Positions 1 to 7,471 of a stretch of DNA of 24,890 nucleotides are shown in pieces. The notes under the pieces are model-generated. The model was given only the letters and a program-made list of their open reading frames with translations, did no database searches and was not told the origin of the DNA. This DNA is from a virus: positions 1 through 24,890 of the IMG/VR virus record IMGVR_UViG_3300023179_000488. One strand, given 5' to 3'. Made by a program: the position numbers and the translations under genes. The stretch's first letter is position 1, and each line of letters starts with the position of its first letter.

Positions 1-576
1 ACCTTGCAAGAGCGTATTAAGGCAAGGCGATCAACCGTCGATGATAGAGTAATCGCGGCGGCTAATATTGTGACGTCCAACACGCCTTGGGTCGCGTGGT
101 GCAATCTTAACACCGAGAGCGAATCCCTTGCGCGTGAAATTAAAGGCGCGGTTGAAGTTCGCGGGTCAGATAGCGAGGATAAAAAAGAGGCTATCTTAAA
201 CGATTTTAGCCTTGGCAACATTCAGTCGTTAGTCACCAAGCCATCGATCTGCGGCTATGGCATGAATTGGCAACATTGCTCAAACACAGCATTTGTTGGG
301 CTAAATGATAGCTTTGAGCAAGTATTTCAAGCCGTTCGTAGGTTTTGGCGGTTTGGTCAAAAAAGCCCTGTAAATGTGCATTTCATCGCGTCCGAAATCG
401 AGGGCGCAGTTGTTGCCAACCTTCGACGCAAAGAAGCCGACGCCGAACGCATGGCTGATAACATGGTTGCACACATGGCCGGCCTGACGGCTGCGAATAT
501 CAAGGGAGCGGTACGCGATAAAGCCGACTACAATCCGAAGCAAAAGATCATTATTCCATCATTCTTGGGGAACTAA
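1..576 (+). CDS. SNF2/DEAD-type helicase, C-terminal part (truncated by window edge)
   Basis: The reading frame is open from the first base, so this is the 3' end of a longer gene. The protein shows the C-terminal RecA-like lobe of a superfamily 2 helicase. A motif V-like segment GYGMNWQ is followed by an arginine-finger motif VI, QAVRRFWRFGQ, the form typical of SNF2-like phage helicases. The product should be an ATP-dependent DNA translocase acting in phage replication or recombination; the N-terminal Walker lobe lies outside the window. The methyltransferase gene starts one base after its TAA stop, so the two are probably co-transcribed. The family assignment is good, the exact substrate is unknown. 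Confidence 0.85.
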   Translation, partial: TLQERIKARRSTVDDRVIAAANIVTSNTPWVAWCNLNTESESLAREIKGAVEVRGSDSEDKKEAILNDFSLGNIQSLVTKPSICGYGMNWQHCSNTAFVGLNDSFEQVFQAVRRFWRFGQKSPVNVHFIASEIEGAVVANLRRKEADAERMADNMVAHMAGLTAANIKGAVRDKADYNPKQKIIIPSFLGN

Positions 577-577
577 C

Positions 578-1453
578 ATGAACGCAATCAATCAAGCATC
601 TGGCAAGAACTGGCACATATACAATGGTGATTGCATCGAAGTGATGCGCGGCCTGCCCTATAATTCAGTGCATTATTCGATATTCAGCCCGCCCTTTGCT
701 AGCCTCTACACCTACAGCAACTCGGATAGAGATTTGGGAAACTGCAAAGGGACGCCGGAGTTTTTCGACCACTTCAAATATTGCATGGCCGAACTATTCC
801 GCATCCTCAAACCAGGTCGGCTGATTTCAATGCATTGCATAGACATGCCAACGAGCAAGGTCCGCCATGGGTACATTGGGCTTGATGATTTCCCTGGCGA
901 TTTAATACGCTGCGGTCAAGCCGAGGGGTTTATCTATCACTCTCGCGTGTGCATTTGGAAAGACCCCGTGACCGCGATGCAGCGCACCAAGGCTATCGGC
1001 CTGCTGCATAAGCAGATCAAGAAAGACAGCGCGCTATCACGCCAGGGCATCGCGGATTATGTTGTGACCCTTCGCAAGCCTGGGGAAAACGACGAACCAA
1101 TCGCGCACACCAACGAGACTTTCCCCGTTGGCGTTTGGCAGAAATACGCCTCACCTGTTTGGATGGACATTGACCCATCCGACACGCTGCAATATCGCGC
1201 CGCGCGGGATGCGAACGATGAACGCCACATAGCGCCCCTGCAGCTCGGAGTTATCCGCCGATGCATCGAACTGTGGAGCAACCCTAAGGATGTGGTTTTC
1301 ACGCCATTCTTGGGCATTGGCAGCGAAGTTTATTCCGCCGTCGAAATGGGCCGGTATGGGGTCGGGGTGGAGTTAAAGCCTAGTTATTTCGCGCAAGCTG
1401 AAAAAAACATTAGTCAAGCGCAAGAGAGTTCCCGCGATTTATTTATTGCTTAG
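578..1453 (+). CDS. DNA methyltransferase, beta-class (N4-cytosine/N6-adenine type)
   Basis: This 291-residue protein is an S-adenosylmethionine-dependent DNA methyltransferase. The catalytic motif IV SPPF lies near residues 37-40, directly after a GDC..VM..LP segment. The cofactor-binding motif, FLGIGSE followed by VGVEL, lies near residues 243-266. Catalytic motif first and cofactor motif last is the beta-class order. The S-P-P-F form is most often seen in N4-cytosine enzymes, though phage enzymes of this type are variable, so the methylated base is not certain. It stands alone without a restriction endonuclease, and it sits between helicase and primase genes, which points to protection or marking of replicating phage DNA. 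A GGGG run eight bases upstream of the ATG serves as a weak ribosome-binding site. Confidence 0.9.
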   Translation: MNAINQASGKNWHIYNGDCIEVMRGLPYNSVHYSIFSPPFASLYTYSNSDRDLGNCKGTPEFFDHFKYCMAELFRILKPGRLISMHCIDMPTSKVRHGYIGLDDFPGDLIRCGQAEGFIYHSRVCIWKDPVTAMQRTKAIGLLHKQIKKDSALSRQGIADYVVTLRKPGENDEPIAHTNETFPVGVWQKYASPVWMDIDPSDTLQYRAARDANDERHIAPLQLGVIRRCIELWSNPKDVVFTPFLGIGSEVYSAVEMGRYGVGVELKPSYFAQAEKNISQAQESSRDLFIA

Positions 1454-1479
1454 TTTGGTCGCCACGATGGGAGATTACC

Positions 1480-1515
1480 ATGTCGTTAGTTTATGTGCCG
1501 GCGATGGCGGCGTGA
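1480..1515 (+). other. Possible 11-residue leader ORF ahead of the primase gene
   Basis: A well placed GGGAG motif precedes the ATG at 1480. The frame reads MSLVYVPAMAA and stops with TGA at 1513-1515, five bases before the primase ATG at 1520. The primase start has only a weak ribosome-binding site of its own, so ribosomes finishing this short frame could restart on the primase gene (translational coupling). It could equally be chance in a short intergenic stretch. There is no direct evidence that it is translated. Confidence 0.35.
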
Positions 1516-1519
1516 CCCC

Positions 1520-3955
1520 ATGAACCAACCTAGCCTTGATCCTCAGCCGATTGCTGCCGTTGATACCGAGGCGCCCAAGCCTGAGCGCGACGTTAAATCG
1601 TTTCCAGGGACCGCGGAAATCAAGTTACCGCCCAAAACCAAGCGGGTGATGGCGCACTATTACCACAACCCTGCCGGCGACAACGTGATGCTTGTGCTGC
1701 GCCTGCGTGATACGGTAACGGGCGAGAAAACCTATCGGCCCTACGTTAGCCATGACGGCGCAACACTGGTGTCGGGTGGCCATCCAAATCCTCGGCCGCT
1801 TTATCGCCTGCCGCAACTGATGAACGCGCCCGGCGCCAACGTGCTTGTGGTTGAGGGTGAGAAGGCTTGCGAGGCCGCCGAAGGGATGTTGCCGCCTGGA
1901 TTTGTCGCAACAACGTGGTCGGGCGGCGCATCGTCGGTCAAGAATACAGACTGGACGCCGCTGGCTGGACGCAACGTGGTGATCTGGCCTGACAACGACG
2001 CGCCCGGCAGCAAGGCCGCGGCTGAACTGTCGGACATCCTGACTGATCTGCGTTGCCCGCACGTCATCGTATCCATACCAGACTCATGGCCTGAGCATTG
2101 GGACCTAGCCGATGATCCGCCGAATGGCATGACCAAGGATCGGTTGACGCAAGCGATTGCCAACCGACTGGATGAGTGCCACCTGTCTGAGCCCCCGCCT
2201 GAGCGGTTGCCGGCGCGACTTAACGGTCACGCATCAGTCAAACCAGCATCCGACGCTGAGATGGGCATTGACGAGAACCGCCCCCCGTTTAAGGCGTTGG
2301 GTCACGACGGGCGCTGCGAGACATATACGTTTTTCACGCAGACATCGAACGGTTTGGTTGATCTCGGCCGCAAGGAGATATTCACCGAGACTGGCCTGCT
2401 GACCCTGCTGCCAGATCCCGTCGCGTGGATGCCGCTCAATTATGGGCAACGTCCTGAAGTGGCGCGCGACTGGAAGGGTATTGGCATGAACCTGGTGCGC
2501 GAGTGCCAGGAACTAGGGCCATGGAGTGAGTCTGGCGTGATACGCAAGGCGGGGATATGGGCTGACGCCGGTCGGGTGGTTGGCCACTTCGGGCGCGAGG
2601 TGTACGTCAACGGCGCGTCGGTAAGCCCCAACATGATTAACAGCAAGTACGTGTACCCGTTTAGCGGGACGCTCGTAAGCATCAAGGACGTGCCGGCGTT
2701 AAACCGAGATGAGGCCGCGGCGCTGCGTGCGATATGCCACAAGCTACGCTGGGACAATCCGTTTCACGCTGATGTGCTGGCTGGATTGATTGCGACGGCG
2801 CCGATCAGTGGTGCCCTAGGGTGGCGCACGCATGGGTGGCTAACCGGCGAGCGCGGCTGTGGCAAGTCGTGGGTGATCAACACGCTTTTTAAGGCGTGCT
2901 TTGGCAATTTCTGCGTCAACCTGATGGGTACGTCAACGGAAGCCGGTATACGCGGTCAAGTGGACGGGTCTGCGTTGCCAGTGCTGTTCGATGAAGCCGA
3001 ACGCAAGGACGGCGGTGAGTTTCGCATCGACAAGGTGGTGGAGTTAATGCGCGCGGCATCGAGCGCGACCACCGCGGGCGTGGCCAAGGGCTCCGCAGAC
3101 CATACCGGGCGGTTGTTTAAAATCAATTCAACGTTTATCTGCGCTGCCATCGGCGTGGGCAACCTTGGGCCCGCCGATCTATCGCGCATTATCGTCCTGA
3201 CTCTTAAGGGCGGACAAGCCAACGATGAGACTGAGCGCGCAACGATTAAGAACCATTTTGATGAACTCACGGTGCTGATGGACGCGCTGCCTGCCGACCT
3301 GCCCGCAAAGTTATTAAGGCGCATGATGGAGATGACGCCGACGGTGATTAAGAACGCCAAGCTGATGCGCGAACTGATCGCAACGCATTTTGCCGACGCG
3401 CGCACGGGCGACCAGGTTGGCGTTGTCCTCGCCGGCGCGTTTGCACTGATGTCTGATGAGGTGCTTGGGCGCGAAGAGGCCATGAACCGTCTGGCGTCAA
3501 TTGACTGGACCCTGTACCAGCAAGCACCTGAAACCCGTGAGGACGTGTCGCTTTGCAACTGGCTGGCATCGCAGATCGTCGATGTCGAAGGCCCGCAAGA
3601 CCAGCGTATGCAACGCTCAATAGGTGAATTGATAGCTGCCGCATGTAACGTGTCGGCCGACGGCGAGCGCATCATGGCGCACACGGCCAAAGCATACCTA
3701 CAACGCTACGGGATTCGCTATCGCTGCAACGTGGGCGATGAGCAGGGCGTGATGGTCGCCAAAGATCATTCGTGGTTGAACAAGCGATTCCGCGATTCAA
3801 ACTATCCCGGCACATACTTCGACATCATTGCCCGCCATCGCGAGGCCAAGAAAAGAGAACCCGGCGACCGTAGGCAACGATTCGCCGGCGCTGAGTGCGA
3901 TTGGGTGTGGCTGCCGTATCAGGTGTTCACGGGCGACAACGCTGGGATTGATTAG
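1520..3955 (+). CDS. TOPRIM primase-helicase fusion
   Basis: The product of about 811 residues combines primase and helicase functions for phage DNA replication. A TOPRIM domain is shown by VEGEK near residues 111-115 and PDND near 157-160, the conserved metal-binding acidic residues. A central ATPase follows, with Walker A GERGCGKS near 443-450 and Walker B VLFDEAE near 488-494. The start at 1520 (residues MNQPSLDPQP) is chosen over an in-frame ATG at 1493, whose extra nine residues are Arg-rich (MCRRWRRDP) and overlap a short upstream ORF that ends at 1515. The upstream genes are helicase and methyltransferase, so this completes a replication module. It ends just before a hairpin terminator at the convergent operon junction. 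Confidence 0.88.
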   Translation: MNQPSLDPQPIAAVDTEAPKPERDVKSFPGTAEIKLPPKTKRVMAHYYHNPAGDNVMLVLRLRDTVTGEKTYRPYVSHDGATLVSGGHPNPRPLYRLPQLMNAPGANVLVVEGEKACEAAEGMLPPGFVATTWSGGASSVKNTDWTPLAGRNVVIWPDNDAPGSKAAAELSDILTDLRCPHVIVSIPDSWPEHWDLADDPPNGMTKDRLTQAIANRLDECHLSEPPPERLPARLNGHASVKPASDAEMGIDENRPPFKALGHDGRCETYTFFTQTSNGLVDLGRKEIFTETGLLTLLPDPVAWMPLNYGQRPEVARDWKGIGMNLVRECQELGPWSESGVIRKAGIWADAGRVVGHFGREVYVNGASVSPNMINSKYVYPFSGTLVSIKDVPALNRDEAAALRAICHKLRWDNPFHADVLAGLIATAPISGALGWRTHGWLTGERGCGKSWVINTLFKACFGNFCVNLMGTSTEAGIRGQVDGSALPVLFDEAERKDGGEFRIDKVVELMRAASSATTAGVAKGSADHTGRLFKINSTFICAAIGVGNLGPADLSRIIVLTLKGGQANDETERATIKNHFDELTVLMDALPADLPAKLLRRMMEMTPTVIKNAKLMRELIATHFADARTGDQVGVVLAGAFALMSDEVLGREEAMNRLASIDWTLYQQAPETREDVSLCNWLASQIVDVEGPQDQRMQRSIGELIAAACNVSADGERIMAHTAKAYLQRYGIRYRCNVGDEQGVMVAKDHSWLNKRFRDSNYPGTYFDIIARHREAKKREPGDRRQRFAGAECDWVWLPYQVFTGDNAGID

Positions 3956-3991
3956 TCCACATTAACTGCCGCGTATCTGCCCCTGATCGCC

Positions 3992-4038
3992 AAAAAAGAA
4001 CCCCACCGTTGCGCCGGATGATCCGTGCAATGGTGGGG
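3992..4038 (-). terminator. Rho-independent terminator ending the 6892-4085 operon
   Basis: The arms CCCCACCGTTGC (4001-4012) and GCAATGGTGGGG (4027-4038) pair over 12 positions with one G-U wobble. The loop holds a further CGGA/TCCG stem. Read on the minus strand, the stem is followed by TTCTTTTTT (3992-4000), the expected U-tract. It lies between the ends of the convergent primase gene and the small minus-strand operon. On the plus strand it lacks a U-tract but may still slow polymerase. Confidence 0.85.
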
Positions 4039-4084
4039 CTAAGTGGGGATGGACGCCTGCGCCACTCCGGGGGAGGAGCCGGGG

Positions 4085-4270
4085 CTACGCTGACTGGTGC
4101 ATTCTAGCGCGGTCGATGCTGCGGCGCAAGGCCCATACATACGCGCTCATTTTAAACAATTCCGCTTCAAACGATGAGTCAGGGTTTACGTTCTTGCGTG
4201 CGCGGCGCCGGACCTCGCGCTTGACATCGGCCGCCTCACGCTCTAACTCGGACAAGTCGCTTAGGGTCAC
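4085..4270 (-). CDS. Small charged helical protein (hypothetical)
   Basis: The function of this 61-residue, Arg/Glu-rich and probably helical protein is not recognised. The chosen start is GTG at 4270, because GGAG lies seven bases upstream and the preceding gene stops at 4272-4274, giving a tight junction. A longer frame from ATG 4321 would overlap the upstream gene by 50 bases and lacks a ribosome-binding site. The sequence begins VTLSDLSELEREA and ends DRARMHQSA. It is the last gene of the leftward operon and is followed by the terminator at 3992-4038. Confidence 0.6.
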   Translation of the reverse strand: MTLSDLSELEREAADVKREVRRRARKNVNPDSSFEAELFKMSAYVWALRRSIDRARMHQSA

Positions 4271-4271
4271 G

Positions 4272-4649
4272 TTACTTCTCCGTGCATATGTCGGCCGTTG
4301 ACCGTGATGGCGAGTAGACAACGCCGGTCAACCCGCGGCTGACGACCAACTTAGGATCGCGCCGCTTCTCGGTGGCCAACCGCAGTGCGCTGGCATCTTC
4401 GAACGTCACGGGCGTTGCTGGATTCCACGAGTCGGACGTGGGTGGCCAAGGCGCAATGTAAAACTGCTGGTGCTTATAGCCTGGGCGCACTGTTTTCTTG
4501 CGGTAGGCGTCGCGCACGGAACTGATCGAGCGTTCCATTGCAATCGCAATCTCGGGAAACGATGCCTGATCCTCGTCGCGCATACGGATGATGTCGTCAA
4601 TCTCGCGCTGCGTGATGATCGCGGCTTGTTGCTTCGGCTTGCGTGCCAT
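4272..4649 (-). CDS. SANT/Myb-like helix-turn-helix protein
   Basis: The N-terminal half of this 125-residue protein resembles the compact SANT/Myb or GcrA-like helix-turn-helix seen in many phage proteins. TQREIDDIIRMRDEDQ is followed by FPEIAIAMERSISSVRDAY, where the IA..M.RS..SV.D.. segment would be the recognition helix. The C-terminal half (APWPPTSDSWNPATPVTF onward) is not recognised. Its likely role is DNA binding, perhaps transcriptional control of host or phage genes. A second SANT-like gene lies at 11093-11422 on the other strand, with similar architecture but little obvious identity. It follows the zinc-ribbon gene with a two-base gap, so translation is probably coupled. Confidence 0.6.
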   Translation of the reverse strand: MARKPKQQAAIITQREIDDIIRMRDEDQASFPEIAIAMERSISSVRDAYRKKTVRPGYKHQQFYIAPWPPTSDSWNPATPVTFEDASALRLATEKRRDPKLVVSRGLTGVVYSPSRSTADICTEK

Positions 4650-4651
4650 AG

Positions 4652-4894
4652 TTATTCCCCCTTCGATTGTTTACGTGCCATATCGGCGGCGTCAATCATG
4701 CGTGTGAACGCATCAACGGCCGCATTATACCGCATCTCGGCGCCAAACTCTTGGGCCAGCACCCAGCCATCAGCCATATGCGCGGCTTGGCACCTCTCGC
4801 AGAACGTCTGATCCTCGGCGTCGGTGTACATCATCGGGTCCTCATCGTAGTCGGTGATGATCGCCGCGCAGCCGTCGCAGGCAACGGTGCTCAT
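4652..4894 (-). CDS. Small zinc-ribbon protein (hypothetical)
   Basis: This is an 80-residue acidic protein with CDGC at residues 6-9 and CERC at 32-35, the two knuckles of a four-cysteine zinc ribbon. The C-terminal half is helical and ends KQSKGE. No enzymatic motif is visible. Such small zinc ribbons in phage early regions often bind protein or nucleic acid partners, but the target here is unknown. Its ATG overlaps the upstream stop (ATGA at 4891-4894), so it is translated with its neighbours in one operon. Confidence 0.65.
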   Translation of the reverse strand: MSTVACDGCAAIITDYDEDPMMYTDAEDQTFCERCQAAHMADGWVLAQEFGAEMRYNAAVDAFTRMIDAADMARKQSKGE

Positions 4895-5199
4895 ACCCCC
4901 GCTCCCGTCGCCTTAGCTATTGCCGCACGCGCCTTCAACACAACGCTGTCGGACGGCCATGAGCCCTCGGGCATCCCGATCACGGCTTGGCCATACGGTA
5001 GCAGGTCCTGTAGCGCCGCCAACAAATCAGGAGCGGATTCGATCAGCGCCGCATCAGCGTCAAGGTTCTCGCTTGATAGGCGGGGCGAGCCGCAGCACCC
5101 GCAGCCGCCTATAATTTCCTTCTCAGGCGATTTCAGCGCGAAATTACTGCCGTTAAAATCGCACTCAGTCTGCCAAGGTCCCGGCGTATGCGTACCCAT
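4891..5199 (-). CDS. HTPGPW-type phage protein (hypothetical)
   Basis: This 102-residue protein begins MGTHTPGPWQTE and carries the later block DADAALIESAPDLLAALQ, a combination seen in a widespread family of small phage proteins of unknown function. A GCGCCG cysteine cluster lies near residues 32-37. The start at 5199 is preceded by GGAG with a seven-base spacer, so the longer frame from 5220 is rejected. The family association comes from recognising the paired motifs and not from a search. It overlaps the next gene by four bases (ATGA). Confidence 0.7.
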   Translation of the reverse strand: MGTHTPGPWQTECDFNGSNFALKSPEKEIIGGCGCCGSPRLSSENLDADAALIESAPDLLAALQDLLPYGQAVIGMPEGSWPSDSVVLKARAAIAKATGAGV

Positions 5200-5200
5200 G

Positions 5201-5443
5201 TTACTGCTCCGTCTTTTCAAACGTCACTTCAACGTAGCGTGAGCCGCCAAAATTGTTGTTCACGGCATCCTGAACAGTTTTAATTGTCTCCATGTCGATG
5301 TCGCTGACGTTCAAGCGGAACGCTTGAGCAAAATCATCAACGTCAAACAGGTCAATCTCGGGGCCTGAAAACCAGTGAAACCCATCGTTGCACCCCATCG
5401 GTGCGGGCACGGTGCGGGCAAACAGTTCAATGCGAGTGATCAT
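5201..5443 (-). CDS. Hypothetical small phage protein
   Basis: The 80-residue product begins MITRIELFARTVPAP and is not recognised. It is a mixed alpha/beta sequence with an acidic middle (PEIDLFDVDDFAQAF) and a C-terminal strand-like segment RYVEVTFEKTEQ. The start at 5443 is chosen because AAGGG lies eight bases upstream; earlier in-frame ATGs at 5449 and 5494 are too close to that site or lack one. A 99-base gap separates it from the preceding gene and holds a possible internal promoter, so it may begin a sub-operon. Confidence 0.6.
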   Translation of the reverse strand: MITRIELFARTVPAPMGCNDGFHWFSGPEIDLFDVDDFAQAFRLNVSDIDMETIKTVQDAVNNNFGGSRYVEVTFEKTEQ

Positions 5444-5491
5444 GGCCATATCCCTTCGTGTTTCATCGCTGCGGACCTGCGCGACGACCAT

Positions 5492-5520
5492 CATGTACCA
5501 TGGCGCGGAACACGTGTCAA
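5492..5520 (-). promoter_or_regulatory. Candidate internal sigma70-like promoter
   Basis: On the minus strand a perfect TTGACA (5515-5520) is followed 17 bases later by TACATG (5492-5497), which matches only three of six positions of the -10 consensus. It lies in the only sizeable gap of the 6892-4085 gene array and would fire into the gene starting at 5443. The exact -35 and ideal spacing favour it; the poor -10 keeps confidence moderate. Confidence 0.4.
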
Positions 5521-5542
5521 CAGGCCCTAGGGTCGTAGCCGG

Positions 5543-5959
5543 TCAATCAGCCATCCAGTCCACGCCCGGCCGCAGGGACGGCGACTGCGGCGTTACGGTC
5601 TGCCGGCGCATGGCCAACCGCCTGCGGGCTGCAAAGTCCTCGCCGCGGGCAACCTGGTGCTCAACCAACCGCGCGCGCGCACGCTCCAGACGCTCGGCCA
5701 GCCGCTTCAACCGCAGCACCATCCACTTCGGCCGACGCCCACGGGGCTGCGCAGCTGCGACCGCTGCCATCTCGCGCTCCAGGCGCAACACCGCCGACTT
5801 CCAGCGCCCCACGCGGTAGGCAGGTGCCGGGATCAACAGTATCCCATTTACCTCAAGGTGCTTCGGGCGCCTGATGCGGCGCCGGGCTCTAGCCTGACGC
5901 TTGGTGAGCGGTGGCAGACCCTCGCGGCCTGGAACGGATCTAGTCACGGTTATAATCAT
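5543..5959 (-). CDS. Arginine-rich hypothetical protein
   Basis: This 138-residue protein is strongly basic, with Arg-rich stretches near the N-terminus (QARARRRIRRPKH) and in a predicted long helix (LKRLAERLERARARL). Such composition suggests nucleic acid binding, but no domain is recognised. The frame overlaps the upstream gene by 20 bases, and there is no clear ribosome-binding site before ATG 5959. Translation may be coupled, or the true start may be internal. The sustained open frame and the operon position support it being real. Confidence 0.5.
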   Translation of the reverse strand: MIITVTRSVPGREGLPPLTKRQARARRRIRRPKHLEVNGILLIPAPAYRVGRWKSAVLRLEREMAAVAAAQPRGRRPKWMVLRLKRLAERLERARARLVEHQVARGEDFAARRRLAMRRQTVTPQSPSLRPGVDWMAD

Positions 5960-6308
5960 ATGGTTCTGGCAGCCGCGGGTCTACAAACCCCATTGCGTCT
6001 AAACAATAATACTCAGGCTCGCGGCCAGCCGGCAGGATGTCGTTATTATACAAAACCAACCATTCTCTCTTTGAGATGGGCCCGCCACGTCGCAAAATAC
6101 CATTTAATGCAGAACGTAACCCCGCCATTTCATCTAACCTTTTTGCCAAGCGGGCGCGGTCAGCATCAACAATTGCCTTGATCATGTTCGGGTTGCTTAG
6201 GGTAGCACTCCGTTTCTCCAAAGCCCTCGCTTGAGCGATCACCCGATCTCTGTGCTCACGTATATGCTCCAGCATCGACGGTCCCAGCACCATGACTGCG
6301 CCTTTCAT
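5940..6308 (-). CDS. Hypothetical coiled-coil protein
   Basis: In this 122-residue protein an extended helical, charge-alternating N-terminal half (EHIREHRDRVIAQARALEKR onward) looks like a short coiled coil, and the C-terminal tail is Pro/Tyr-rich and ends PYDYNRD. No family is recognised. A strong AGGAG lies six bases before ATG 6308, and the ATG overlaps the TGA of the upstream gene (ATGA). It is the second gene of the operon driven from about 6940. Confidence 0.65.
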   Translation of the reverse strand: MKGAVMVLGPSMLEHIREHRDRVIAQARALEKRSATLSNPNMIKAIVDADRARLAKRLDEMAGLRSALNGILRRGGPISKREWLVLYNNDILPAGREPEYYCLDAMGFVDPRLPEPYDYNRD

Positions 6309-6892
6309 ATTCCGCTCCTACCTTCGGTCGCCGCGCGGGTTTGCGCACGCTTCTCAAGTTCCTTATGAATTCTTACTGCCATTTGCGGGCTGGTTGCGCA
6401 CCAGTCCAACATTTTGTAAGTCTGCGCCCATGCCGAAGCGGCCCACATCGTTTTCCTGTCAAACTCGCTGTGATTGTGCCACCATTTGCGCGTTGGCCAT
6501 TGCACCTTACGCTGCCCCTCACGCCGCGCAGATTTCATAGCAGCCCTTCTAAATTCAAGCTGCTCGTCGTAAGCCTTCTTGTAAAATTCGCGCAACTCCC
6601 ACCGAATGCCAGAAACCAAATCCTCAAGGATGTTCCGCCTATTGTCAAACTCAGCCTCGGCCTCAGCATACCCCAGCCATGACCTGCGACGCCGCCCCAA
6701 AACCAACTTCCGCTCAACCTGAAGCAACAGCATTTTGCGGCGAGCAGAACGCAAATTTCTCTCAGCAGTCACGACCAACGGGTCCGTTTGCGCTGCCCTC
6801 GATGCCGCCAATTGGTTCTCGGTCAATCCACTTTTGCGCCATGGTCGGTCGCCCGTCACACGCATAAACTTGGGCCTTTCTACGATTTCCAT
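6305..6892 (-). CDS. Hypothetical basic protein, first gene of leftward operon
   Basis: The 195-residue product begins MEIVERPKFMRV and is not recognised. It is basic, probably mostly helical, with Arg/Lys-rich blocks (RSARRKMLL, VLGRRRRSW) and a Trp-rich segment (WPTRKWWHNHSEF). The ATG at 6892 has AGGA at 6901-6904 with an eight-base spacer; upstream in-frame ATGs at 6898, 6916 and 6937 are worse placed. A promoter candidate lies about 45 bases upstream. The gene runs into the next with an ATGA overlap. Confidence 0.65.
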   Translation of the reverse strand: MEIVERPKFMRVTGDRPWRKSGLTENQLAASRAAQTDPLVVTAERNLRSARRKMLLLQVERKLVLGRRRRSWLGYAEAEAEFDNRRNILEDLVSGIRWELREFYKKAYDEQLEFRRAAMKSARREGQRKVQWPTRKWWHNHSEFDRKTMWAASAWAQTYKMLDWCATSPQMAVRIHKELEKRAQTRAATEGRSGI

Positions 6893-6936
6893 AACCATAA
6901 TCCTTTTAGGGTACATGTGAACGCGGAAGCTACGCA

Positions 6937-6965
6937 ATAGTAATTGATGTAACTAACTGATTCAA
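6937..6965 (-). promoter_or_regulatory. Promoter of the 6892-4085 operon
   Basis: On the minus strand TTGAAT (6960-6965) and TACTAT (6937-6942) are separated by 17 bases, a good sigma70-like arrangement. It lies about 45 bases ahead of the start at 6892. A perfect 12-base palindrome sits about 22 bases upstream of the -35 box, consistent with regulation. Confidence 0.6.
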
Positions 6966-6986
6966 CACAATTTCGGGGACGTATCT

Positions 6987-6998
6987 CGTTGTACAACG
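6987..6998. promoter_or_regulatory. Perfect palindrome CGTTGTACAACG (candidate operator)
   Basis: This 12-base perfect palindrome lies just upstream of the candidate promoter at 6937-6965. Its size and position fit a binding site for a dimeric regulator. The cognate protein is not known; the window encodes several small DNA-binding candidates. Confidence 0.4.
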
Positions 6999-7471
6999 GG
7001 TCATGCTAGAATAAACACACCCCCGTTTGCAATGAAATCAATGGGTTGAAGGCCGTCGGCTAGGGAAATCTTCTGTGTATTACTTTGAACTACTATACGA
7101 ATACAGACACCCCCCTATAACCATAACCCTTGTGTGGTATTATTCTAAGATCAATATATTTATATATTTACACTATAGTAGATATATAGTTGTAGTTATC
7201 GTATTGATATGTATAGGTTTTATGGTTGGTTAGGTGGTGCCCTTGGTTATACTCGACTGACGCAGATTCGGCGTTTATGGCTCTGCTCTGCGGTTCTCCG
7301 GGGCCCTAGTACCGTCTTACGCAACGGTGTCAGGGGAGGGCTTGGCGAGGGGTAAAATTAAAACGCGTTTCTAGGCCCGCCTGACGTGGTTGTGACGGGT
7401 GGGTGCTGGTCGTCTGTGGTCCGGGTCCGAGATCGCGCTGGGCGACGCGCTAATGTAATCTGTGGGGCCGT
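6999..7471. other. Gene-free region with AT-rich, inverted-repeat-bearing core
   Basis: No convincing gene is present on either strand. The core at about 7080-7230 is much richer in A and T than the flanks. It carries inverted repeats: AACCATAA (7119-7126) with TTATGGTT (7220-7227), CTACTATA (7090-7097) with TATAGTAG (7174-7181), and the palindrome ACTATAGT (7172-7179). From 7240 to 7471 the base composition returns to normal and only weak dyads are seen, such as AAACGCGTTT (7361-7370) and an ACCGT/ACGGT stem at 7311-7328. It must hold the end of the upstream leftward transcript. It may also serve as a regulatory region or replication origin. Confidence 0.5.

Noticed and set aside
2956-3690. 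244-codon minus-strand ORF inside the primase gene
   Set aside because: It is a shadow of the primase-helicase coding strand; the plus-strand product has clear Walker and TOPRIM motifs.
7171-7178. CACTATAG, the core of T7-type RNA polymerase promoters
   Set aside because: The rest of the T7 promoter consensus is not matched, the motif appears once as a T7-like core, and no phage RNA polymerase gene is visible. Chance in AT-rich DNA is more likely.
7209-7355. 48-codon plus-strand ORF downstream of the AT-rich island
   Set aside because: No ribosome-binding site, unusual composition and no neighbours on the same strand.
7240-7471. tRNA gene in the gene-free stretch
   Set aside because: No cloverleaf with acceptor stem and TTCGA-type arm could be built.
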